DNA of 64,000 nt from Neostapfia colusana (Eukaryota > Streptophyta > Magnoliopsida > Poales > Poaceae), in contig JASWHV010000004.1 in assembly GCA_030760725.1 (NCBI GenBank), positions 52,915,136 to 52,979,135 on the forward strand, in the 5' to 3' direction. The first letter of the stretch is position 1. Every line of letters starts with the position of its first letter. Of the stretch, positions 31,082 to 41,108 are shown piece by piece. The translations under genes and the position numbers were made by a program. The notes below the pieces were generated by a model that had not been told where the DNA came from, did not search any database, and worked only from the letters and a program-made list of their open reading frames with translations.

Positions 31082-32500
31082 CTAAGAAAACAATTCTGGA
31101 AATTGTGCCTTGAGCTCATCTTCCCGTTCCCAGGTGGCTTCCTCTTCTGAGTGATGCTTCCACTGCACCTTGCACGTCCGGATTCTCTTGTTTCTGGTGA
31201 GGCGTTCCATCGTCTCCAAAATCTTGTATGGTTGCTCGGCATAAGACAAATCTTCAGCTACATCCACTTCATTCATGGGTAACACCTCTTCAGGCGTCCT
31301 CAGACATTTCTTGAGTTGTGACACATGAAATACATCGTGCACGTCCGATAGATGAACCGGTAACTCTAGTTGGTACGCCACTTTGCCTTTCCTTTCCAAA
31401 ACCTGAAAGGGTCCGATGTATCGAGGTGACAACTTCCCTTTCACCTTGAACCGACGAAGTCCTCTGATAGGGGACACCTTGAGATAAACATAGTCTCCCA
31501 CGTTGAAAACGAGTTCTCTTCTTCGTACATCAGCATAACTCTTCTGGCGTGTTTGTGCTATCCTCAAGTTGTTGCGAATCTCCCTCACCTTCGCCTCGGC
31601 TTCTTGTAGCACTTCTGGACCAAACACTTTACTTTCTCCTGTTTGGTTCCAGAATAGAGGAGTTCTGCACTTCCTTCCATACAAAGCTTCAAACGGTGAC
31701 ATTTTCATACTAGCTTGATAGCTGTTGTTATAGGAAAACTCCGCATACGGTAAGTTCTTGTCCCAACTCCTATTGTTTTTGAGTGCACATGCCCTTAACA
31801 TATCTTCAAGGATCTGATTGGTTCTCTCCGTCTGCCCGTCAGTTTGGGGATGATAGGCAGAGCTGAAATTCAGATGGGTTCCCATGGTTTCATGCAGCTT
31901 TTGCCAAAACCTCGAGGTGAACTGTGTCCCTCGGTCCGACACTATCTTCTTTGGCACTCCATGGTAACACACAATCCTTGACATGTACAATTCTGCCAAT
32001 TTGGATCTGCTGTAGCTTTCTTTCACCGGAATGAAATGAGCTACCTTGGTTAGCCTATCAATAATGACCCATATTGAATCATACCCGGATTGGGTCCTAG
32101 GCAATCCCACGACAAAATCCATGCTGATTTCTTCCCACTTCCATTCAGGCACTTTGAGTGGTTGCAGTAATCCCGCGGGTCGTTGATGTTCAGCTTTCAC
32201 CAACTGACATGTGTCACATAGGGCAACATGTTCCGCGACATCTCGCTTCATGCCATACCACCAATACCTGCCTTTGAGATCCTGGTACATCTTCGTACTC
32301 CTAGGATGAATGGAATAGTCGGAATCGTGAGCCTCCTTCAAAATTAATTCACGGATCTCCTTTACTTCTGGCACACAGATCCTTTTCCCGTGCCACACCG
32401 TTCCCTGTTCATCCTCTCTAAAACCAGGAGCTTTATTTTCCTTGATGAGCTGTCTGATCTCTTGTATCTTCTCATCATTCTGTTGGCCCTCTCGTATGTC
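31082..32500 (-). pseudogene. Gypsy C integrase with C-terminal chromodomain
   Basis: Continues the pol frame after the TGA at 32501-32503. HHCC finger (HDSDYSIHP...CDTCQLVKAEHQRP), catalytic core with D in ISMDFVVGLPRT, D in IVSDRGTQFTSRFW and E in HPQTDGQTERTNQIL, GPF region (RYIGPFQVLERKGKVAYQLE), then the chromodomain IRTCKVQWKHHSEEEATWER with DEL, and a stop at 31082. All catalytic residues are intact. The chromodomain should bind methylated histone tails and bias insertion to heterochromatin (family knowledge). Confidence 0.93.
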
Positions 32501-34855
32501 TCACTCGAGTGTGGAGTCCACTTCCAGGGCAATGGCTTCACCACTATTTACTAGACATAGATTGAGCCTTATAACCTCGTCCTTCAATTCTGCGGGCATG
32601 TCCTTCAAGCTCAACTTATTGACCTGCACTTTCCGACTCAGAGCATCGGCCACGACGTTTGCTTTCCCAGGATGATAGTTGATGCCCACATCAAAGTCAT
32701 TGATTAGCTCTAACCATCTCCTTTGTCTGAGGTTGAGATCTGGCTGTGTGAATATGTACTTCAAACTCTTATGATCCGTATATATCTCTGTCCTCTTCCC
32801 CATCAAATAGTGCCGCCAAATTTTTAACGCGTGTACCACTACAGCTAGTTCTAGGTCATGTGTAGGATAGTTCTTCTCGTGCTTCCGAAGCTGCCGGGAT
32901 GCATAAGCCACGACATGTCCTTCTTGCATGAGAACACATCCCAACCCATTTCCAGAGGCATCGCAGTACACTGTGAAATTCTTCTGCATATCTGGCATAA
33001 CCAGCACTGGGGCTGTTGTCAATCTCTTCTTTAGCTCCTGAAAGCTCGTCTCGCACTGTGGCGTCCAGGTGAATGTGATTCCCTTTTCCAACAGTTTGGT
33101 GAGAGGTCTCGAGATCTTAGAGAATCCCTCAATAAACCGTCGATAGTATCCAGCCAATCCCAAAAAGCTTCGAACTTCCCCGACATTTTCAGGGGTCTTC
33201 CACTTCTGGATATCTTCGATTTTGGCGGGATCTACGGAGATTCCTCCCTCCGAGATTATATGTCCCAAAAAAGGAACTCTCTTCAGCCAAAACTCACACT
33301 TGCTCAACTTGGCATATAGTTGGTGTTTTCTCAGCCTCTGTAACACCAACCTTAGATGTTTCTCATGTTCTTCTTCATCTTTGGAGAAGACTAGAATATC
33401 ATCTATGAAAACCACCACAAATTTGTCCAGATATTCCATGAATACCTTGTTCATGAGGTACATGAAATATGCCGGGGCATTGGTTAGCCCGAAAGGCATA
33501 ACAGTGTATTCATACAGTCCGTACCGAGATACGAAAGCTGTCTTGGGAATATCTGATTGCCTTATCTTGAGTTGGTGGTACCCCGACATGAGATCAATTT
33601 TCGAGAACACACAAGCTCCCCTCAACTGATCAAACAAGTCTTCAATGCGGGGTAATGGGTACTTGTTTTTGATGGTTACCTCATTCAAGGCACGGTAATC
33701 CACGCATAACCTTTGGGTTCCGTCTTTCTTGGGCACAAATATCACCGGAGCTCCCCATGGTGAGGAACTAGGGCGAATATACCCCTTCTCCGTCAATTTT
33801 CTCAAATGATCCTTGAGCTCTTCTAGCTGCTTAGAGTCCATTCGATAAGGTCTCTTGTATATCGGGGCTGTTCCTGGTACTAGCTCAATTGCGAATTCCA
33901 CGTTACGGTTGGGAGGCATACCTGGTAATTCCTCCGGAAAAACATCTGGATATTCCCTGATAGTCCTGATTTCCTCAACTTTCACCTCCACTTGATTTAA
34001 TTTGATGTCCCTCCTAGGCTCGTGTATCGTTATGAACTTTACTCTTGTTCCATTGGGGTGAGTTAGTTCCACCGTTCTGGTCGAACAATGGATGATTCCT
34101 TTATGTTTGGTCAACCAATCCATACCCAAAATAATATCTATCCCTCGTGAATCTATCACTATGAGGTTAGCAGTAAATACTGCCCCATTAATGTCTAGGC
34201 TCACTTTGGGACACACTTGTCTTGTCCTTATTTCTCCACCTAGAGAGTTTACGGCTAGCATATGGTTCATTTGTGTGGTTGCTAGGTCATACTTCTTAAC
34301 AAACCCTTGAGCAATGAACGAGTGGGTAGCACCAGAATCAAACAGCAGAGTTGCAAGGTGTAAATTGGCAGGAAACTTACCAACTACCACGTCGGGTGCC
34401 TCTTGTGCTTCCTCCATAGTGACGTGGTTCACCCGTCCTCTCATTACATTGTGCTGTTGTGGCTGCGTGGGCTTCTTCTTTGGGCACTTATGGGCATAGT
34501 GCCCCACTTCACCACAGCTAAAACATTGCACCCCAACCTTAGGTGCTTGGCCTTTGTTGTCTTGGGGTTGGTTCGGGGGTCCTTGCACTGCTGGTCGAGG
34601 TGGATATGCGGGGCGAGGCTGTTGCACAAACTGACGTTGAGTCTGTGCTGGTGCTGCGGGAGGCCTGTAGTTTGGGTTGTACCCTCTTGGTGCTGAATAG
34701 GGTACCGCAGCACGGCTCGTCTGCCCCGTAGGTTGCTGCATCATACGTGGGCGGGTGTTGCTCCCTGAGGCCTGATGTGACCACCCCGCCTTTCTCTTAT
34801 TCTCATTTTCCAGGGCCTTTAGCTTCCTTTCCACCACAAACGCTCTGTCCACCAT
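32501..34855 (-). pseudogene. Gypsy C gag C-terminus, protease, RT and RNase H
   Basis: 784 open codons. In order: Gln/Pro-rich gag tail, CCHC knuckle CFSCGEVGHYAHKCP, protease LLFDSGATHSFIAQGF and LGMDWLTKHKG, RT (PWGAPVIFVPKKDG, KIDLMSGYHQLKIRQSDIPK, VVFIDDILVFSK) and RNase H (VYCDASGNGLGCVLMQEG, LELAVVVHALKIWRHY, YTDHKSLKYIF). Every catalytic residue I looked for is present. Bounded by in-frame TAA 34859-34861 upstream and TGA 32501-32503 downstream, both within one continuous frame. Confidence 0.95.
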
Positions 34856-34858
34856 CTT

Positions 34859-35551
34859 TTAAAAACTTTCATACTCATTGGAGGACATGGCACACTGCAT
34901 CTCTGCGGTAAGTCCTTCCACGAAACAATCTTGTTTGTGCTCATCAGTCTCTATGTCTCGTGGAGCATAACGGGATAGTTGAGTAAATTTAGTGAGGTAT
35001 TCCCTCACCGTCATGTTTCCCTGCTGCAGTCCCAAAAATTCCTTCCTCTTGTTTTTGAGTTCACCTCTTGGGATGTAGTGGTTGCAGAAGCTACGCTTGA
35101 ACTCGTCCCAAGTGATGTTCTCAGGGTCATGATGGGCGGCCACGTAGGCGGTCCACCAATCAGCAGCAGGTCCATGCAATTGATGAGAGGCAAACAGCAC
35201 CCTCTCATACCCTTGGCATTGTATTATCCTCATCTTACTTTCAATGGTCTTCAGCCAATCATCTGCCTCCAGAGGTTCAGCAGCACTTGCAAACTTTGGG
35301 GGTTGAGTTCCTAGAAACTCACTCAACCTTGGTTGGCGTGGTGCAGCTTGTGGAGATGGAACTTGATGCAAGTTGGCCACCACTTGAGTCAAGTTCTGGA
35401 TAAGCTAATTTTGATTCTCCAGCATTTGGTGGAGAGGATCAACTTCTTCACGGCGACCACCCCTGTCCTGGCCTCCAGAAAGATGAGGGTTGCATGCCTC
35501 ATCATTGTTGTTGGCGGGGTTGGCAGCACGTCCTTTTCCTCTTCCGGCCAT
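34859..35551 (-). pseudogene. Gypsy C gag
   Basis: ATG 35551 (MAGRGKGRAANPANN) is the chosen start, since the frame is continuous with the rest of gag-pol. Gag motifs: RLSEFLGTQPPKFASAAE, ADDWLKTIESKMRIIQC, AADWWTAYVAAHHDP, FCNHYIPRGELKNKRKEF. TAG at 35404-35406 (Gln in gypsy A and B) and TAA at 34859-34861 (Gln in A and B) interrupt it. Both are single C-to-T changes from a Gln codon. Confidence 0.9.
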
Positions 35552-35852
35552 CAGGCAGAATCAACAAATGTTTATTTGATATCATTTAGTATCATCTTAC
35601 TACTTTCATTTGTTGGTGCTTTGAGGTGTTGAGGCATTGTTAAAATTTTACGAGGGTTTATATCTCACACCAAATAAATGCACTATTATTTCCTGTGGGT
35701 TCACACACCAAAGCAAAACAATCTGAAGACGAGGCTGTGGACAATTGCTCATGGCTTCCACAACTCACGTCACACACCAAGCATCATCACACCATTAACT
35801 ACGTAACGACTCGACTACTCGACCTTTTGCTAGCTAGGGGAAAGACTCTACA
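35552..35852 (-). other. Gypsy C segment between ORF0 and gag
   Basis: No ORF. Contains the GTGAGTTGTGG motif (35768 downward) that A and B share at the start of their candidate introns, but I see no strong acceptor next to the gag ATG. Confidence 0.6.
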
Positions 35853-36632
35853 CTACTCGTCCTCTTGAGCTGGCTCCTCGGGATCTTCCTCCTCATTTCG
35901 GCTACCTTCTAACTCTGCTTTGGGTGGGGAGGCTGCTGGTGGAGATGTGCGACGACGCCTGATTGCTCGGCGATCCGGGGAGTCAGGAGTCCATGGATCA
36001 CTCACAGTGACACACAGTTCATTCCAATCTCCTCTTTCTCTCGCCTTTAAACAGGCTCGCAGCAACGCCTCCGTTTCCTTCAGGGCGTCTCGGACATCCT
36101 GAAGCTCTTGTTGACACTCCTGCAGTCGAGTGCTAAGCATAGCAGCATCCTCCAAGCACAAGTCCATTTGCTCATGGGAAGTCCCTTGCTGCACCGGTGG
36201 GTACTTGTACTCCGTGGTACCACTCTCACGTTGGAGGACATACATGTACTCAGTTTTGTCCAAGTGGCGACGATAGATGTGACTCTGGCAGGTGATGGCC
36301 TCCCAAGTGACATCTTTCTCCGCGTCAACTTGTGTTGCTCGACAAGCTGGAGAGTGGTGAACCTTAAGCAGCTGATTCTCGTGTATAATCCTCATCTCCG
36401 AACTCCATTCTTCCCTCTTCTCACGGATGGTCCTGGTGGAGTTATAGTGGATGATTAACTTGCCCGTATTGCCGGCGGCTTCGAGCATACGTCGAAGACG
36501 GCGCAACAAATCTCCTACTGCCAATCCGTAGGAAAGGTACGTCACTGGACGACTCTCCTCTCTTTCGGCAAGGGCAACTACGGGAACTCTCCCTCCTGTG
36601 GACTTACGAGCGGTGCGAATCATGCGAACCAT
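35853..36632 (-). CDS. Gypsy C ORF0: intact leader ORF with histone H3-like N-terminus
   Basis: 259 codons, ATG 36632, TAG 35853-35855, on the same strand and upstream of gag. Residues 1-22 align without gaps to the histone H3 tail: 13 of 22 identical, including TARKSTGG at residues 7-14, with the position of H3 K9 at residue 10. H3 K4, K14, R17 and K18 are not kept as such. Residues 92-115 contain HHSPACRATQVDAEKDVTWE, shared in pattern with ORF0 of gypsy B. Residues about 160-198 look like a coiled coil; then a basic run (RRAIRRRR) and an acidic tail. As I recall, rice RIRE3/RIRE8-type elements have an ORF0 of unknown function here. It is open despite the broken gag-pol. Confidence 0.8.
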   Translation of the reverse strand: MVRMIRTARKSTGGRVPVVALAEREESRPVTYLSYGLAVGDLLRRLRRMLEAAGNTGKLIIHYNSTRTIREKREEWSSEMRIIHENQLLKVHHSPACRATQVDAEKDVTWEAITCQSHIYRRHLDKTEYMYVLQRESGTTEYKYPPVQQGTSHEQMDLCLEDAAMLSTRLQECQQELQDVRDALKETEALLRACLKARERGDWNELCVTVSDPWTPDSPDRRAIRRRRTSPPAASPPKAELEGSRNEEEDPEEPAQEDE

Positions 36633-36831
36633 CTAAAACAAAAGAATTTAAAATTAGGTTAGATAAATTCTCAAACAAAAATCCTATTTTGACTGAAAGT
36701 TGGGGTAAGATGAAGAAAATGACTCCTTTAATAACACTTTTCCACCCACACCTTGGAAAATAGTTTTTAAGAAAATAGGGCCCTTAAATACGTCCATTTC
36801 TACCTAGGTCCACGTTCCTACGAGCAACTTT

Positions 36832-36845
36832 GGCTCTGATACCAC
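36832..36845 (-). promoter_or_regulatory. Gypsy C primer binding site (tRNA-Met)
   Basis: Minus strand TGGTATCAGAGCCA, three bases from the 5' LTR at 36849. The stretch 36633-36831 between it and ORF0 is an AT-rich untranslated leader with no other feature seen. Confidence 0.93.
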
Positions 36846-36848
36846 CTC

Positions 36849-39800
36849 TGTCACACCCGGTTTTTCCGAAGAAACAACCAAGTGAATATCACATGTATGC
36901 CAGGATCATTTTCTCATACATGTGATGACAAATAGTGAAGCATCATTTATTACAAGCCAGGTGTCGAATATAAATAAGTCTTACATCGCAAATGTCTCAA
37001 TAGACACTAATGCTTCATCACAAGTAAATAAACTAGCAGCGGAATATTATTCTTTAGGGCTCCATCACAGGCGTTGCCCGGGGGTCTTCATGGACTTTAA
37101 AACCTTCCTCGGGTCCAAAATCTTGGTCATTATACACCACCTCATTATCTTGACCTGAGCAGCAATATAAACCAACAAATATGCAAGGTTGAGTACCAAT
37201 GGTACTCAGCAAGTGTGGGAAAATTATATCATGCATGGCTAGAACAAGGAGAGGTTGAACTCATGGTTAAAGCACTACGCAATTAATACCTATCACCTTA
37301 GCTTATTAAGCACCTACATTACTACACAGGTGAAATGGTCCCAATCTCCCATCCCATCATTATAATCCAATAACCATAACATCATTACCAATGTTAAGCT
37401 CCCCGCTTAACTTCCAAAACCATCAATCCTCTAATCATGAATAAGTCCAGGCCGCTCTTAACCGTGAGCACGGCTGTCAAGACAGTTTTGACTCTGCAGA
37501 GTTTGTACCACTGTACCCACAAGTAGTGATTTCATCCCCCGTTGCCGGGTGGACTAAAAGAACCTCCATTATGCCAGTGGCTACGATCCACATTCACACT
37601 TCCCAGGTGTGCGGCCAGGAGATCACTGCGAAGCCTTTACAAAGGGATTCCCGACGAGCGTGGGCCCACTGAGGTTTCACCCCTAACAGCATACAAGAGG
37701 CTCCAACCCCGCTGCAGTGGCCCCCTCTTGAGCCTTGCGGTTCATATGGTAGTCCAGCTGACACCTACTCCCCGCACCATCCAACACACCCATACTACGC
37801 CGGGGATACACCTAATTAATTGGCCAAGCTGCCCCATCTCAGCATGTGGATGGCACTGTAAAGCCGGGTTACATGCTCCATGAACCGGTCCTTAGGATCC
37901 AGGAAAGTACTAAACACAAACCCAAGTCTCGTGCACCCAGCACACAACCAAAACATCCAACTTGCCTTGATCCCTACCTCTACATAACTCACAATGTCTC
38001 ATTCAAGAGTATGGTAAAATAAACTGATGATCTCATATCCCAAATATCCCATTCTAAGCATGGCTAAGCATATGCATGTGTATAAATGACATGACAAAAT
38101 AAATCCCAACCCAAGCTTCAAGGAAACAAGGTAATGCAATTCTAGGGAAACTTCCTAGCATGGGTTTCATATTTAACTTGACAATGCAAATAATTCTATC
38201 TACACATCCTAGCATAGGATCAAAGTGGTCAAGGACACTTGCCTCCTTCTTGCTGCTCTTGAAATTGGTAGTCCTGATCTTGGAAAGGGTTAACTTGCTC
38301 TTGAACAGGTTCTACTTCATACCATCACACATAGCAAAAGAAAAACAACAATCATAAGACATAGTTCACACTTCTACTTCATACAAACCACACATTCATA
38401 TTTATGAAATTCTTTACCATTATATGTGTTGTGGTTACTTTATGTGTGTTAAGTTGTGGCTTGCATGCACTTTTAACCATGTATATATGATTCCTACTTT
38501 TGTGTCCACATTTATACTTACATACTATTTATATGGGTTTCCAATAAATTTCTTATATTCAACTACTTCACCTTTTTACTACAAAGTGTGTATGAAAAGT
38601 ATTATTCTTCCCCATATGTGCTTTCATAACTTCTATCAACCCTAAACTGAATTCTTTGTATTTTAGAAACTCCATTTATCATATATTAGTTGCTATATTT
38701 TCAAATTTATATTCCTATGCATAATTGTGTATTTTATTATGAAACTAGTAATACACATCATCTAAACAGTATAGGTTTTGGTCCTAAATAATTGAATAAC
38801 ATATTTTGACCTTTGCCTCTGATGTAAACTATTTTATAATTATTTTACCTATTTTCTATAACTATTCTTTACTCAAAAATGTGTCCCTATACTAATAAAT
38901 GTGAATAATAGATGAAACAGATTTATTTCAGCCCAAAAATATACTTTTATCTCTCTCCAAAATTTTCTAAGTACTGAGAAAGTTTTTAATTAATTTTGAC
39001 AATTATGTTTGTCCCCCTTTTTAATGTTTAAACACTAGTTACATATTCAATTTTCTAAATTAAATACTAAACAGGGTTAAAAAGTAAACTCACCCCATTA
39101 CAGGGTCTATAATATTATTTTCATAATTTCCAGGGGTCTAGCTACACTTATCAGAGGTGTTTTTCCTAATTTCTATTAAGTCCAGGGGCTAGATCTGAAG
39201 TTTCCGGGGCTAGCTCTCAATTTCAGAGAACCCCAGGGGGTAGCACGTAAGAATTCCTGTCTTTATAACGCGGGGCTGACGTGGACCGTCCGATTTTAAA
39301 CCGACGGCTGAGATTATAACATCGAACCGGTACGCGGGGTTTTAAAGTCTACCGTGCGATTTAAAATAAACGGCGCACAAGCGGCCACGTCGCTCTGATC
39401 GAGCGCGGGCGGCGCTGCCGGTGGCGCACGGCGGCGGGAAGCGGCGATCTCGCCGGAAAGTTTCGAATCCTCGAGAATTCTGCCTAGAACTGTGATCTTA
39501 TGGCATAGATCGGTAGAGGGGAGGTCAGGGATCTCACCTCGGGGGTTTTCTCGAGCTCGGGGGTCCTGGAAAGTGATTGGCGGCGAGGTCCGAGGCAAAA
39601 CCACGGCGAAGCTCGTCGGCGCTGGATTTACACCGTAACTCTCCGAGTTTTCTGCACCTGCAAAGTTCCCCGGAGGCGGTGGATCAAGACCAGCGAGTTA
39701 GATCAGAGTTTCCGAGCTTAGATCGGCCAGAATTCACCGGCGAAGTCTCGGTGCTCACCGGAGTAAAAATCGGCGATCGCGTGGGAAAAACCGATCGGGG

Positions 39801-40230
39801 CTGGGGTTTTTATAGCCGGGGGAGGGCGGTGGGTCTGTTGTGATCGAGTTGGATTCTTCTGGGACCAGAATTCGGCTGCGGAACGCGGAAATCCGGTCGG
39901 TTGCGATCGCGCGCGCGCGGGAGAAAAGTCCGGGGTTGCGGGGGCTCAGGGTTAGGGATGACAGGCGGGTCCCACCCGTCTGTGAGAGGCAGCGCGGCGC
40001 GCGCGGGGGCGGGCTGGCGCGGGGAAGCTGGGCCGGCTGGCGGGTTTCGGCCCACTGGCCGGTTTTTTTTCCCGTTTCTTTTTTTCTTTTTCCATTTCTT
40101 TTCTGTTTTGAGTATAATTCGAATTCCAGTTTGAATTTGAATTTTTGCAAAACATGCAACACATCCAAAAAATTTTAAATTCCCCTCTGAACATGGTTTG
40201 GAGTTTTGAATCAAAATTTGGGGTGTTACA
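36849..40230 (-). repeat. Gypsy C 5' LTR (3.38 kb)
   Basis: Nearly identical to the 3' LTR. It lacks 50 bp at about 39190 that in the 3' LTR lie between two copies of ccaggggcta, so the deletion probably arose by slippage or recombination at a 10-bp direct repeat. TATA box at 39806-39815. Confidence 0.97.
37054..38311 (-). CDS. LTR-embedded two-exon coding module, gypsy C 5' LTR
   Basis: Exon 38311-38243 (69 nt) and terminal exon 37154-37054. The latter is open to its natural-looking end: QDNEVVYNDQDFGPEEGF, then KVHEDPRATPVMEP and stop. This LTR keeps Lys where the 3' LTR has a TAG. Exon borders (GAAGTAG/, GGAG/GCAAGT, GCTCAG/) are unchanged. Confidence 0.5.
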
Positions 40231-40235
40231 ACAGT

Positions 40236-40735
40236 CCGGTGAGTGCTTCACATGCAGCATCATTGATAGCTTCTGCCCTTGTAGCTCTCCATGTGGGTGT
40301 GAAGTGCCGAGTGACAACCCTACCGTTAGATAGGATGGTTACGTCAGCCTTCCACTACTCATGTCCGAGACGAGGGACTTTCTTGAGAATATACTCCGGG
40401 TATAAGCTGCAGCAATCCAGAAATTCTTTGAGCTCCCTTGATATGTTTCCTCCTTCCATTCTGTCGGACCAAAATTCTTGAACTGAATGGTTGGCCCATT
40501 CATCACCTTCATTATTGGTCTCAGCAAAGGGTGGCTCCTCCTCGGGTTCATCTCCTCCCGTCATAGTTTCATGAGGCTCCACGGGATGTAATCCCACGTG
40601 AAAGTCCTCCTGAGGTGCGTACCAATACCGTTCTTGTGGATCATCTTCCATGTCATATTCGAATGGTTCTACCTCCTCTAGATCCTCTTCCTCATGCATA
40701 GAGCTATTGACTTCATCTTCATCATGTGGTTCCAT
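40236..40735 (-). pseudogene. Gypsy B ORF0, 5' part
   Basis: From ATG 40735: a very acidic N-terminus (EEEDLEEVEPFEYDMEDD), then PQERYWYAPQEDF, then a TAG at 40355-40357. The same frame goes on with VTRHFTPTWRATRAEAINDA, matching the ORF0 motif of gypsy C, up to the C insertion at 40236; it resumes at 27605. An upstream short ORF from ATG 40842 in another frame (MLVIRSTASIRT) may be the true N-terminus after a frameshift. It has no H3-like ARKS. Confidence 0.6.
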
Positions 40736-40742
40736 CTTTATC

Positions 40743-41091
40743 TCCTCCCAATATGGTCATCGGACACCTCAATGGGGTTAAGTGCACTCCCACGTGGTGG
40801 TGGACGAGTCCTTATGCTTGCTGTGCTCCTAATCACCAACATCTATAAGACATGAGAAACTTTAGAGAAGGAAGAAAATAGCTCCAAAACTTCAGAAGCT
40901 ATGAAGCAAGAAAGCAAAAGTGTTACTGTCCAAAAGAAGAGAAAAGGAGGGGCTGAAAATAGCACTTTGCGGTGGCTGAATTGACAAGTGAAGTGCAGCA
41001 GCAAGCAATTTCTGAAAATAGCAGTTTAGAGGGGTGTTCCTATGTGTTTTAGAGTGTCCATTCTACCTAGGCTTGCGTCCTACGGTCAACG
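40743..41091 (-). other. Gypsy B untranslated leader
   Basis: Between ORF0 and the primer site. Apart from the short 34-codon ORF from 40842, nothing is recognised. Confidence 0.6.
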
Positions 41092-41105
41092 TGGCTCTGA
41101 TACCA
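41092..41105 (-). promoter_or_regulatory. Gypsy B primer binding site (tRNA-Met)
   Basis: Minus strand TGGTATCAGAGCCA, three bases from the 5' LTR at 41109. Confidence 0.93.
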
Positions 41106-41108
41106 ATC

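Larger units (their letters stand above)
27606..40230 (-). mobile_element. Gypsy C: complete chromovirus inserted in gypsy B ORF0
   Basis: LTRs 27606-31036 (3') and 36849-40230 (5'), duplication acagt at 27601-27605 and 40231-40235, 12,625 bp in all. From the 5' side: primer site, ORF0, gag, protease, RT, RNase H, integrase with chromodomain, polypurine tract. The LTRs are nearly identical apart from one 50-bp deletion. gag-pol is one frame with three nonsense codons noted and no frameshift, so this is probably the youngest gypsy insertion here. Long LTRs and chromodomain suggest the Tekay/Del clade (RIRE3/RIRE8-like). Confidence 0.97.

Noticed and set aside
36922..37236. The 78-codon plus-strand ORF repeated in both gypsy C LTRs (27679 and 36922).
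   Set aside because: Opposite strand to the spliced-looking terminal exon. Conservation is explained by the LTR duplication itself.
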